A stretch of 64,000 nt of DNA from Paraburkholderia translucens (GTDB lineage Bacteria > Pseudomonadota > Gammaproteobacteria > Burkholderiales > Burkholderiaceae), in NCBI RefSeq assembly GCF_020881035.1, contig NZ_JAJITC010000005.1:62001-126000 (forward strand). Direction: 5' to 3'. The notes under the pieces were generated by a model. That model did no database searches, was not told where the DNA came from, and saw only the letters and a list, made by a program, of their open reading frames with translations. Both the position numbers and the translations under genes were made by a program. Below are positions 53,069-62,081 of this stretch, piece by piece. Each line of letters begins with the position of its first letter. Position 1 is the stretch's first letter.

Positions 53069-53841
53069 GCCACGCGGCTGCGACGCCGATACTCGAAGCG
53101 CGCGACATCTCGATCCGTTTCGGCGGCGTCGAGGCCCTCAAGCGCGTCTCGCTCCAGTTGACGCAGGGTGAAGTGCTCGCGCTCGCCGGCGATAACGGTG
53201 CGGGCAAGTCCACGCTCATCAAGATACTTTCTGGTGTCTATCATGCCGATGCGGGCGAATTGCGCTTCGACGGCCGCCCCATGCAATTGCGCGACCCGCA
53301 GGACGCCCGGGAACAAGGCATTGAGACGATCTATCAGGATCTCGCACTCGCCGACAATCTCGACGTAGGCAGCAACATCTTTCTGGGCCGCGAACCCACG
53401 CGCCGGAAATTGGGCTTTCGGGTAATCGACCGGGCGCGCATGGCCCAAGTCGCACGCGAGGTGCTGGAACGGCTCGATATCGTGATTGCGCAGCGCAAGC
53501 TGACCGGCCCGGTGAAGATGCTTTCGGGCGGCCAGCGCCAGGCTATCGCCATTGGCCGCGCCATCTACTGGAATGCACGCGTGCTCATCATGGACGAACC
53601 GACGGCCGCGCTCGGCGTGCCGGAGCAGCGCAAGGTGATGGCGCTGATCGGCTCGTTGAAGGCGCAGGGCGTGGCCGTGATTCTCATCTCCCATAACCTG
53701 CACGATATTTTCGCGGTATCCGACCGGGTCATCGTGTTGCGCCGTGGCGAGGTGGCAGGCGAGCGCCGCATCGAGCAGACGAACGGTGACGAGATCGTGC
53801 GGCTGATGGTGGGCGATGGTTTCGCGAACGGCGCACGGTGA
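53065..53841 (+). CDS. Sugar-type ABC transporter ATP-binding protein, single domain
   Basis: A 258-residue ATPase: Walker A GDNGAGKST, signature MLSGGQRQAIAIGRA, Walker B VLIMDEPTAAL and the switch His in ILISHNLHDIF. The single domain, not the RbsA double, is the FrcA form. Together with the two genes before it, it makes a complete importer. Confidence 0.92.
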   Translation: MSHAAATPILEARDISIRFGGVEALKRVSLQLTQGEVLALAGDNGAGKSTLIKILSGVYHADAGELRFDGRPMQLRDPQDAREQGIETIYQDLALADNLDVGSNIFLGREPTRRKLGFRVIDRARMAQVAREVLERLDIVIAQRKLTGPVKMLSGGQRQAIAIGRAIYWNARVLIMDEPTAALGVPEQRKVMALIGSLKAQGVAVILISHNLHDIFAVSDRVIVLRRGEVAGERRIEQTNGDEIVRLMVGDGFANGAR

Positions 53842-53895
53842 TGCCTGCGCCCCGTTCCATGCGCTTCAATTGCTCAGCGCTCGCCGATCCCAGTG

Positions 53896-54015
53896 CTGCC
53901 CCGGTTGCGGGCACCGCTGATCAACCGCGAGCTGCCGGCGGGTCGATTGGTCAGCTTATTCGAGCACGAGCTCGATGATGAGCGGCACTGTATCTTTACG
54001 GGCGGACAGGAGTGA
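53896..54015 (+). pseudogene. Possible C-terminal fragment of a LysR-type regulator
   Basis: A 39-residue frame to a stop at 54015 reads PRLRAPLINRELPAGRLVSL then FEHELDDERHCIF. The INRELPAGRLV segment is like the late effector-domain motif of LysR regulators (..LASGRLV..). There is no start codon in it and no helix-turn-helix nearby, so this is at best a remnant. Confidence 0.25.
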
Positions 54016-54054
54016 CGCTTGGACAATGCCCGCCCGCGTCGCGCCCGTCACGGC

Positions 54055-55125
54055 TTATTGCGCAGCAGGAATCCACGCAGCCGTAGCTGCATCGCTCGAA
54101 CGGAACGCAGGGAATTTCGCGCCGAGGTCCGCGATCGTCCGGATGTCGTTCTTCACGAGATCGTCGCGCGTGATCAGCGCCGGCTTCACCACGATGTGAT
54201 GCCCGGGGTCCTGCCCTGCGACCAGCAACGCCGCCGCGCGCACCGAGACGGCACCGACGACCGCAGGATTGGTCGCCGCAGTCGCTACCCATGCGCTGCC
54301 GGGCGCGCGGATCGCTTCGATATCGGCAGTCGAGATGTCCGCGCTGTAGATGCGCAATTTAGACGACAGCTTCGCTTCGTCGGCGGCCAGTTTTGCGCCG
54401 CGCGCGAATTCGTCGTACGGCGCGAACACGACGCGAATCTCCGGATGCGCGCGATACGCTGCCGACGCCTGATTCGCGACGGACTGCGCGATCGGATTAT
54501 CGACCGTGCCCCAGCGCGCCTTCTCCTCCACGTTCGGATGCGCGCTCTTGAAGTCGCGCCACACGGCGTCACGTCTGTCGAGCGGCGCAAATCCCGCGAC
54601 GTACACGTAACCTGCCGCAAACGCGTCGCCGTTGTCCTTCACGGCCTGATCGAGCAGCAGCGATGCAAGGTCGTGGTCGCTCTGTTCGATCTGCGGCACC
54701 TTGGGATTGGCGAGATCGACGTCGAACGCGACGACCTTGATGCCTTTGTCCAGCGCACGCTGCACGACGTCTTTCAGCGACTCCGGCAAGCCATGATTGA
54801 CGATGATGGCCGACACGCCAAGGCTGATCGCCTGCTGGATCTGCTCGCGCTGTTCCGAGGCATCCTGGCGGCCCTCGTAGATGCGCAAGTCGACGCCCAA
54901 TGCCTTGGCCTGCTTCTGCGCGCCCGCTTCATATGCCTGGAAGAAGTCACCCGTCGACAGATAGTTGACAAGGGCGATCCGCACCCCGCCCTTGTCGAAC
55001 GGAGCCGGTGCGCCTTTGAGCGGCTCGGCGTGGGCGGATAGCGCTGACAATACGGCAGCCGAGCACAACGTCAACGCGCCGAGCGCACGCACCCATGTCG
55101 AACGGTTTTCAAACAGCGATTTCAT
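54055..55125 (-). CDS. Ribose/autoinducer-2-type ABC substrate-binding protein
   Basis: A 356-residue periplasmic protein: signal peptide to about residue 33 (SALSAHA-EP), then VRIALVNYLSTGDFFQAYEA, YEGRQDASEQREQIQQAISL and VVFAPYDEFARGAKLAADEA. It is a Peripla_BP_4 member. With the permease and ATPase at 56514-59065 it forms a CUT2 importer, interrupted by a flavin-dependent oxidoreductase gene. This suggests that the imported solute is the oxidoreductase substrate. Confidence 0.88.
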   Translation of the reverse strand: MKSLFENRSTWVRALGALTLCSAAVLSALSAHAEPLKGAPAPFDKGGVRIALVNYLSTGDFFQAYEAGAQKQAKALGVDLRIYEGRQDASEQREQIQQAISLGVSAIIVNHGLPESLKDVVQRALDKGIKVVAFDVDLANPKVPQIEQSDHDLASLLLDQAVKDNGDAFAAGYVYVAGFAPLDRRDAVWRDFKSAHPNVEEKARWGTVDNPIAQSVANQASAAYRAHPEIRVVFAPYDEFARGAKLAADEAKLSSKLRIYSADISTADIEAIRAPGSAWVATAATNPAVVGAVSVRAAALLVAGQDPGHHIVVKPALITRDDLVKNDIRTIADLGAKFPAFRSSDAATAAWIPAAQ

Positions 55126-55161
55126 CGAAATTCTCCTGGTGATGCTGGATAGCCGACAGCG

Positions 55162-56403
55162 TCAGTTCCATGCGTGGCGTGCCGGTCTCACGCCGTTCAG
55201 ATAGTAGTTGCCGACGAGGTGATACTTCCATCGGACGGGATCATGCAGCGTATGCGTGCGCGCGTTGCGCCAGTGACGGTCGAAGTTGTGTTCGCTCAAC
55301 GTGGACTGGGTGCCGGCGAGTTCGAAGAGCTTTTCACCCGCCCGCAGCGCGATCTCGGTGGTCAGCACTTTCGCCTCGCCGACGGCCACCGACGCAAGCG
55401 CGACATCGTCTTCCGTCGTTTCGCCTTTTGCCGCGAGTTCGTCGATCACGCGTGCGGCGCGTTCGAGCAGCGCTTCGGCGGCATGCAACTGGATATGCAG
55501 GCGCCCGATTTCGCGCAGGGTGAGAGGATCGTCGCTGGCCTTGTCGACGCCACTGTCTACCCAAGGGCGCGTGCGTGTGCGCACGAACTCCAGCGTGTCG
55601 GCAATGGCGGCCTTTGCGATACCTGCATCGATGGCGGCCTGAATGATCTGCGAGACGGGGCCGTTGAGCGTCGGCTCATCCGATACGCGCTGCGCGGGCA
55701 ACACATGGAAAGCCGGCACGCGCACATCTTTCAGCGTGACCGTACCGCTTGCCGTGGTGCGCTGGCCGAAGCCCGACCAGTCGTCGACGACCTGAAGACC
55801 CGCTGTGCCCTTCGGGATATACGCGAGCCACGCCTTGCGCTCTTCATCGAGGCCTAGCACGGGCACGAAGTGCGCGAACAATGCGCCTGTCGAATAGAAC
55901 TTCGTACCGTCGATCACATAGTCGCCGCCATCGCGCCGCACCGTGGTCCGGAGATCGAGCACGTTCTTCGTGCCTTTCTCCGAGAAGCCATTGCCGAAGC
56001 GCTTGCCCGCCAGTACCTGCGCAAAGAAATAGCGCTTTTGCTCCTCGGTACCCGTCAACGCGATCACATCGACGAGACCGAAGTGATTTTGCGGCAACTG
56101 GCCAAGCGAAGGATCGGCAGCAGCGATGATCTTGATGACCTCCGTCAGCGTGACGAACGACACGCCCGCCCCGCCGTACGCCTTCGGCACCGTGATGCCC
56201 CAAAGGCCCGACTGCGAGAACCACTCGATTTCCTCGCGCGGCAGACGGCGCTCGCGATCGCGTTCGGACGCGCCTACGGCCACACGCCGCGCCAGTTCAT
56301 GCGCGACGGCAATGGCTTGGGCATCGTCGGCGAGCACGCGCACCGCGCGAACATTTGCGTCCGCTTCGGCCTGCTGTTGATCCGCTACGTCCGTTTCGGC
56401 CAT
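55162..56403 (-). CDS. SfnB/DszC-type flavin-dependent monooxygenase (acyl-CoA dehydrogenase fold)
   Basis: A 413-residue protein of the acyl-CoA dehydrogenase fold, in the SfnB sulfur-acquisition group: GLWGITVPKAYGGAGVSFVT, FGNGFSEKGTKNVLDLRTTV, YYVIDGTKFYSTGALFAHFV type elements and the end HNFDRHWRNARTHTLHDPVR. The RHWRNARTHTxHDP motif is typical of SfnB and DszC, which use FMNH2 and oxygen, not acyl-CoA. The start at 56403 has GGGAGAG. It lies within a CUT2 operon. Confidence 0.88.
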   Translation of the reverse strand: MAETDVADQQQAEADANVRAVRVLADDAQAIAVAHELARRVAVGASERDRERRLPREEIEWFSQSGLWGITVPKAYGGAGVSFVTLTEVIKIIAAADPSLGQLPQNHFGLVDVIALTGTEEQKRYFFAQVLAGKRFGNGFSEKGTKNVLDLRTTVRRDGGDYVIDGTKFYSTGALFAHFVPVLGLDEERKAWLAYIPKGTAGLQVVDDWSGFGQRTTASGTVTLKDVRVPAFHVLPAQRVSDEPTLNGPVSQIIQAAIDAGIAKAAIADTLEFVRTRTRPWVDSGVDKASDDPLTLREIGRLHIQLHAAEALLERAARVIDELAAKGETTEDDVALASVAVGEAKVLTTEIALRAGEKLFELAGTQSTLSEHNFDRHWRNARTHTLHDPVRWKYHLVGNYYLNGVRPARHAWN

Positions 56404-56513
56404 GAATCTCTCCCTTTGATGACGATCGGCACAATCTATCAACGCTCGTCACAAACACAAACTGAGCGATTTGAAAATGGATATGACGTCGAGCGTCAGA
56501 TGGATTCCTCGTC

Positions 56514-57569
56514 TCATCCGTGCGCACGGGACCGAGAACCTGCGCTGAATGTGAAAGCCAACGCAAACACGAGCAGCACGCCCTTGATGAAGTCCTGCAT
56601 GTAGTACGGTGCGTTTAGCATGGTCAGGCCGTTGAGCAGCACGCCCACGAACACCGCGCCCACCACCGTGCCGAGCACGTTGGGCCGCTTCGCGCCCCAC
56701 ACCGCATAGCCGACGAGCGCCGCCGCGACCGCGTCGAGCAGCAACGAATGCCCTGCGCTTACATCGCCTCGGCCCACGCGCGCCGCAATCAGCACACCGC
56801 CCAACGCCGCGATCGTCGACGACGCGACATAGGCTGCCACGCGGTAGCGTGCCGTCGGCGCACCGGCAAGGCGCGCGGCCATTTCGTTTCCGCCGATCGC
56901 ATAGATCACACGTCCCCAGCGCGTTGCCTCCATCACGAAGCATGCAATTGCCGTCAATGCCGCAAGCAGCAGAACGGGCAGCGGCACGAGGTCGAACAGG
57001 CGCGAGCGTCCCAGCGCCAGAAACAAATCTGGAAAGCTGCCCGTCGCCTCCGAGCCGTCGGGCAGCACCGTCCCCGTCGCAAGCGAGCGTCCGCCCGTCG
57101 GAATCAGTTGCAGGCCCGCGAGCAAGAACAGCGTGCCGAGCGTCGCGAGTTGATCGGGCACGCGCAAACGTGTGATCAGCAAGCCGTTGAACAGGCCCGC
57201 AATCACGCCGAGCGCGAGACAGCCCAGCACGGCACTCCAAGCCCCGCCGTGCCACACGATCAGCACATAGCTCGCGGCCATCTGCGCCGTTGCCGCGACG
57301 CTGCCCACTGAAAGATCGAAGCCGCCCGCGGCCAGCGTGATCGTGACGCCTATGCCCAGCAGCGCAACGATCGAGACCGCCTGCAGAATGCTCAAGAGGT
57401 TGTCGACGTTCAGAAACGCCGGTTCGCGCACGGCAAATACGACGATCAGCAACGCAAGCACCAGCAGGATGCCTGTTCGTTCCAGATGCTCGCGCAGACT
57501 GCTCGCTCGCGGGCGCTCCATCGATTGCGTGGAAACGTTCGTCGTCGCTGGCGGGGTGGTCGATTTCAT
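56514..57569 (-). CDS. Ribose-class ABC transporter permease
   Basis: A 351-residue permease of the BPD_transp_2 family with the loop VTITLAAGGFDLSVGSVAAT near residue 80 and about nine hydrophobic segments. It overlaps the ATPase stop by four bases. The gap of 110 bases before the oxidoreductase gene is short enough for one transcript. Confidence 0.9.
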   Translation of the reverse strand: MKSTTPPATTNVSTQSMERPRASSLREHLERTGILLVLALLIVVFAVREPAFLNVDNLLSILQAVSIVALLGIGVTITLAAGGFDLSVGSVAATAQMAASYVLIVWHGGAWSAVLGCLALGVIAGLFNGLLITRLRVPDQLATLGTLFLLAGLQLIPTGGRSLATGTVLPDGSEATGSFPDLFLALGRSRLFDLVPLPVLLLAALTAIACFVMEATRWGRVIYAIGGNEMAARLAGAPTARYRVAAYVASSTIAALGGVLIAARVGRGDVSAGHSLLLDAVAAALVGYAVWGAKRPNVLGTVVGAVFVGVLLNGLTMLNAPYYMQDFIKGVLLVFALAFTFSAGSRSRAHG

Positions 57570-59065
57570 GAAGGAGGGAGAGCAACGGAGGAGATGGAAT
57601 CAGCGGGCGCCGGGCGATCGAGTGTCGTGCCACGATCGAAATGCACGACGCGATCGGCGATTTCGAATGCTTCCTCGAGATCGCTGACGAACACGAGCGT
57701 CGCGCGTCCCGCCGCGTGCTTGCGCAGTAGCGCCACGATATCGGCGCGCGCGCCCGCATCGACGCCCTGAAAAGGTTCGTCGAGCAGCAACAGCTTTGCC
57801 GGTTCCGTGTGCCAGCGCGCGAGCACGACCTTTTGCTGATTACCGCCCGACAGACGCGACAGCCGGTCGTCCGGTCCTGTGCAGCGCACGCCGAACGCGG
57901 CAATGGCATCGCGAGCCGCAGAGCATTCTGTCTCGCGGCGCACGAAACCGCGCCTATACCAACGGGAGAGAAACGGAAAACTGAGCGTGCCCGCTATCGA
58001 GGCGAATGGCACGCTGTCGGGAAACAGCGACGAGCGCCAGCGGTCTTCCCCGGCGAGGTAAACGCCCGCGCGAATGGCGTCGGCGGGAGAGCGCGGGCGC
58101 CATGGCTTGCCGATCAATTGCATGTCGCCTTCCACGGCACGCGCTTCGCCGAATATGACCCGCGCGAGACGCGACTTTCCGCCGCCGACCGGGCCCGCCA
58201 TCGCCACGATCTCGCCTTCTTCCAGATCGAAATCGAATGGTATCGAGGTGGGCGTCGACTTGAGGCCTCGCACGCTGAATAACGCGTTGCCCGATGCGCT
58301 GCCTGGGCGCAACGCGGTCCGATCGGCGGGAAGCGCATGGCCGATCATCGTTTCTATCGCGGCGTCGAAGTTGATGGGCGCACGCAGATCCGCCACGATG
58401 CGGCCATCGCGCATGACGCTCACACGGTCCGCGATGCGGCGCAAATCGCCTAGCCTGTGAGACACCAGCAATATCGCCGCGCCGTCGGCACGCAGCCGCT
58501 CGATCAACGCGAAAAGCCGCTCCGCTTCCGGTGCGGAGAGACTCGCCGTAGGCTCATCGAGAATCAGCAGCGATGGATTACCCGCTAATGCGCGCGCCAG
58601 CGTGACAAGTTGCTGCCCTGCCAGTGACAGCGTATGCAGCGGCGCGGACAGGTCCATGTCGAGTCCTACGCGCTGCGCGAGCGGCCGCGCGGCATCGACG
58701 CGCGCCGCGGGTGTCGCCCGCCAGGCAGATGCACCATCGCAAAGCCGGTCGAGCAACAGATTGTCCGCAATCGATAAGGTCGGCACCACCGCATCGGCGA
58801 TGCTCTGATGCACGGTGGCAACGCCAAGCCGTTTCGCATGCTGTGGCGACGATGGCGCGAACGGCTCTCCGCGCAACGACAGCGACCCGCTATCCGGCCC
58901 GTAGACGCCGCTGACTATCTTGACGAGCGTCGATTTACCCGCGCCGTTTGCGCCCATCAACGCCACTACTTCTCCCGCATGTATGTCGAGGTCGAGGTGG
59001 GACAGCGCGACAGTCGCGCCGAATCGCTTCGTGATCGAGACGACCTTCAGAACAGGCTGATTCAT
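57566..59065 (-). CDS. Ribose-class ABC transporter ATP-binding protein, two domains
   Basis: A 499-residue double ATPase: Walker A GANGAGKST, Walker B LLILDEPTASL; second domain P-loop GPVGGGKSRLA, signature LSGGNQQKVVLARW, Walker B LLLLDEPFQGVD. First gene of the minus-strand cluster ATPase, permease, monooxygenase, binding protein. ATG 59065 is taken because the conserved protein begins there; an in-frame ATG at 59092 has an equally poor ribosome-binding site. Confidence 0.9.
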   Translation of the reverse strand: MNQPVLKVVSITKRFGATVALSHLDLDIHAGEVVALMGANGAGKSTLVKIVSGVYGPDSGSLSLRGEPFAPSSPQHAKRLGVATVHQSIADAVVPTLSIADNLLLDRLCDGASAWRATPAARVDAARPLAQRVGLDMDLSAPLHTLSLAGQQLVTLARALAGNPSLLILDEPTASLSAPEAERLFALIERLRADGAAILLVSHRLGDLRRIADRVSVMRDGRIVADLRAPINFDAAIETMIGHALPADRTALRPGSASGNALFSVRGLKSTPTSIPFDFDLEEGEIVAMAGPVGGGKSRLARVIFGEARAVEGDMQLIGKPWRPRSPADAIRAGVYLAGEDRWRSSLFPDSVPFASIAGTLSFPFLSRWYRRGFVRRETECSAARDAIAAFGVRCTGPDDRLSRLSGGNQQKVVLARWHTEPAKLLLLDEPFQGVDAGARADIVALLRKHAAGRATLVFVSDLEEAFEIADRVVHFDRGTTLDRPAPADSISSVALPPS

Positions 59066-59162
59066 GGAGAAGAGAAACGCCTTTCGATGCATGGCGCTTC
59101 ATGCTAGACAAACTCGTCCATGCCGCAAACGAATCGCTCTTCATATGCTTAGTATTTTGATT

Positions 59163-59174
59163 CGATTGCAATCG
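59163..59174. promoter_or_regulatory. Perfect 12-bp palindrome in divergent promoter region
   Basis: CGATTGCAATCG is exactly self-complementary, placed about 100 bases upstream of the ATPase and 170 bases upstream of the divergent monooxygenase gene. Such CG-centred sites with outer CGATTG arms resemble LacI-family operators. No regulator gene is adjacent. The rest of 59066-59342 shows only presumed promoters. Confidence 0.45.
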
Positions 59175-59342
59175 GTTTCTGTCTTCACAGACATAACGCC
59201 GTTACCTTCGCCAAATTTCCTCAGGGGGATAACGATCTGCCAATCCGTTATTTACGACCGGCAAGCGCTGACTTTTATACTCGCTTGATTCCAACGCGCG
59301 TCGCGCGTCGCAGGCTCGTTATCGTTATTTCAAAGGATCTGC

Positions 59343-60584
59343 ATGACCACATCGCACGCCGCCGATTTATCGGTCGGAACCGACTACGAGTCACTCGCCG
59401 AGCGCTTTCGCCCCATCTTCGCGCGTATTGCCGAGGGTGCGGCACAGCGCGACCGTTCGCGCGAATTGCCGCATGAAGCAATCGGCTGGCTGAAGAACGC
59501 TGGCTTCGGCGCCGTGCGCATACCTGTCGCGCATGGCGGCGCTGGCGCGTCGCTGCCGCAGCTGTTTCGCCTTCTGATCGAACTCGCGGCCGCGGATTCG
59601 AATCTGCCGCAGGCGTTGCGCGCCCATTTCGCTTTCGTCGAAGACTGGTTGAATGTGCCGCCCGGCACGGAACGCGATGCCTGGTTCGATCGGTTCGTAA
59701 GCGGGCAACTGGTGGGCAGCGCCTGGTCCGAGGTGGGCGACGCTGCCGTCGGCACGCTGGCCACGAAGGTATCCAGGCGCGATGGCCATTTCGTGTTGAA
59801 CGGATCGAAGTACTACAGCACGGGCAGCATCTTCGCGGAATGGATCGATGTGCTCGCCAAACGCGAGGAGGACGGCGCTGACGTAATCGCCGCTGTCAGT
59901 ACGAATCAGCCCGGTGTGAAGCGCAAGGACGACTGGGACGGCTTCGGCCAGACGACCACGGGCAGCGGCACCACGGTATTCGACAATGCCTCGGTCGATG
60001 TGCACAACATCATCGCGTTCGAGCGGCGCTTCAAGTATCAGACCGCGTTCTACCAGCTCGTGCACGTAGCGACACTCGCGGGCATCGGCGCGGCCATCAC
60101 GCGCGACGTCGGGACGCTCGTGCGGCAGCGCAAGCGTATCTATAGCCACGGCAACGCGCCGCACGTAAGCGAAGACGCGCAGATCCAGCAGGTGGCTGGC
60201 GAAATCGCATCGTGGGACTACGCGGCACAAGCGCTGACGGTGCACGCGGCGCAGCCGTTGCAGCGCGCGTACGAAGCGCGTTTTTCCGACGATGCCGACG
60301 CGGAACACCGCGTCAACGTCGAAGCGGAGATCGAATCTGCGCAGAGCCAGCTTGTCGTGTCGGAGCTCGTCTTGCGCGCCGCGACGCATCTGTTCGATGC
60401 GCTCGGTGCGTCGGCGACCAGCACCGCTCAGGCGCTCGACCGTCACTGGCGCAATGCGCGCACCGTGTCGTCGCACAATCCGCTCGTGTACAAGGCGCGC
60501 ATCGTCGGCGACTGGGTGATCAACGGCAAGGAGCCGCCGTTTCTCTGGAGCATCGGCAACGGCCCAGGCCGAGGGAGCAAGTGA
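59343..60584 (+). CDS. DszC/SfnB-type flavin-dependent monooxygenase (second)
   Basis: A 413-residue acyl-CoA-dehydrogenase-fold protein: GFGAVRIPVAHGGAGASLPQ, GSAWSEVGDAAVGTLATKVS, VLNGSKYYSTGSIFAEWIDV and ALDRHWRNARTVSSHNPLVY. The RHWRNARTxSxHNP motif matches DszC and similar FMNH2-dependent oxygenases. It is a paralogue of 55162-56403, on the divergent strand. Its stop overlaps the next gene's possible GTG start, so it works with the DszA-like enzyme. Confidence 0.88.
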   Translation: MTTSHAADLSVGTDYESLAERFRPIFARIAEGAAQRDRSRELPHEAIGWLKNAGFGAVRIPVAHGGAGASLPQLFRLLIELAAADSNLPQALRAHFAFVEDWLNVPPGTERDAWFDRFVSGQLVGSAWSEVGDAAVGTLATKVSRRDGHFVLNGSKYYSTGSIFAEWIDVLAKREEDGADVIAAVSTNQPGVKRKDDWDGFGQTTTGSGTTVFDNASVDVHNIIAFERRFKYQTAFYQLVHVATLAGIGAAITRDVGTLVRQRKRIYSHGNAPHVSEDAQIQQVAGEIASWDYAAQALTVHAAQPLQRAYEARFSDDADAEHRVNVEAEIESAQSQLVVSELVLRAATHLFDALGASATSTAQALDRHWRNARTVSSHNPLVYKARIVGDWVINGKEPPFLWSIGNGPGRGSK

Positions 60585-60589
60585 GCGTC

Positions 60590-62026
60590 ATGACAAAACC
60601 CATTCGCTTCAATGCGTTCGAGATGAATTGCGTCGGTCACCAGTCGCCTGGCTTATGGGCGCATCCGCGCGACCGCTCGTGGCAATACAAGGATCTCGAG
60701 TACTGGACCGATCTGGCGAAGGTGTTGGAGAAAGGCATTTTCGACGGCATCTTCATTGCCGATGTGATCGGCTATTACGACGTCTACAAGGGCAACAATT
60801 ATCACGCGCTGCATCAGGCCGCGCAGATTCCCGTCAACGATCCATTGCAGCTTGCCGCGCCGATTGCGATGGTGACCGAACACCTCGGCATCGGCATCAC
60901 GGCGTCGACGAGTTTCGAGCATCCGTACACCTTCGCGCGCCGGCTTTCGACGGCCGATCACCACACCAAGGGACGGCTCGCGTGGAATATCGTCACGTCG
61001 TATCTGGAAAGCGGCGCGAAGAACATCAGCGAAGGCGGATTGCGCGATCACGGCAACCGCTATGAAGTCGCGACGGAATACGTCGAAGTCTTGTACAAGT
61101 TGCTGGAAGGAAGCTGGGAAGACGGCGCGGTCGTGCGCGACCGTGAGAACCGGGTGTTCACGCATCCGGAAAAGGTCCACGAAATCGGCCACAAGGGCAA
61201 GTATTTCGAAGTGCCCGGCTATCACCTTTGCGAGCCTTCACCACAGCGCACGCCGGTGCTTTTCCAGGCGGGTGCGTCAGGCCCTGGCAAGGCATTCGCC
61301 GCGCAGCACGCTGAATGCGTATTCGTCGCCGCGCCGACTCCGGCCGTGCTGAAGAACTACGTGAGCGATGTGCGCCGCCAGGCGGCGCAAGCGGGACGCG
61401 ACCCGGACAAACTGCTGATCTACAACCTCGTCACCGTGATCGTCGACGAAACCGATGCGAAGGCGCATGCGAAGTTCGAAGAATACAAGCGCTACGTGTC
61501 GTATGACGGATCGCTCGTGTTCATGTCTGGATGGACCGGTATCGACTTCGGGCAGTACGCGCCCACCGATCTCGTGAGACGTGTGGAAACCAACGCCATC
61601 GTCTCGGCCGTCGAACATCTGGCGGGCGGCGACAAGGCATGGACGATCGAGGAACTCGCGATCTGGGGCGGAGTTGGCGGCATGGGCCCTGTGTTCGTCG
61701 GCTCGCCTTCGACGGTCGCGGACATCCTGCAGCAATGGGTCGAGGTAACGGGCGTCGACGGATTCAATCTTGCCTATGCCATCGCGCACGAGACGTTCGA
61801 AGACATCGTGCATTACCTCGTGCCCGAGCTACAACGCCGCGGCGTCTATCCGACTGGGTACGCGCCCGGCACGCTGCGCGAAAAGCTGTTCGGCGGCGGC
61901 GCGCGCTTGCCCGAGACTCATCCTGCCACCCGCTTTCGCGATATCGAGCGCGTCAAGCGCGAGTCGCTCCAGCCGCAGCCCATTACGGCCACCACGATCG
62001 ATGCCGGAATCGAAACCGTGAGGTAA
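60590..62026 (+). CDS. NtaA/SnaA/DszA-family FMN-dependent monooxygenase
   Basis: A 478-residue luciferase-like (LLM) enzyme: FNAFEMNCVGHQSPGLWAHP, FDGIFIADVIGYYDVYKG, LAWNIVTSYLESGAKN and PVLFQAGASGPGKAFAAQHA. It is in the family of nitrilotriacetate and dibenzothiophene-sulfone monooxygenases, oxidising C-N or C-S bonds with FMNH2. No flavin reductase gene is nearby. ATG 60590 is used; a GTG at 60581 overlaps the preceding stop. Paired with the DszC-like gene, it suggests stepwise oxidation of a sulfur or nitrogen compound. Confidence 0.9.
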   Translation: MTKPIRFNAFEMNCVGHQSPGLWAHPRDRSWQYKDLEYWTDLAKVLEKGIFDGIFIADVIGYYDVYKGNNYHALHQAAQIPVNDPLQLAAPIAMVTEHLGIGITASTSFEHPYTFARRLSTADHHTKGRLAWNIVTSYLESGAKNISEGGLRDHGNRYEVATEYVEVLYKLLEGSWEDGAVVRDRENRVFTHPEKVHEIGHKGKYFEVPGYHLCEPSPQRTPVLFQAGASGPGKAFAAQHAECVFVAAPTPAVLKNYVSDVRRQAAQAGRDPDKLLIYNLVTVIVDETDAKAHAKFEEYKRYVSYDGSLVFMSGWTGIDFGQYAPTDLVRRVETNAIVSAVEHLAGGDKAWTIEELAIWGGVGGMGPVFVGSPSTVADILQQWVEVTGVDGFNLAYAIAHETFEDIVHYLVPELQRRGVYPTGYAPGTLREKLFGGGARLPETHPATRFRDIERVKRESLQPQPITATTIDAGIETVR

Positions 62027-62081
62027 GCGCGTTCCGGCATTACCTTCATCGCGCCGTTCATTTCCCGGAGCACGTCTACAG

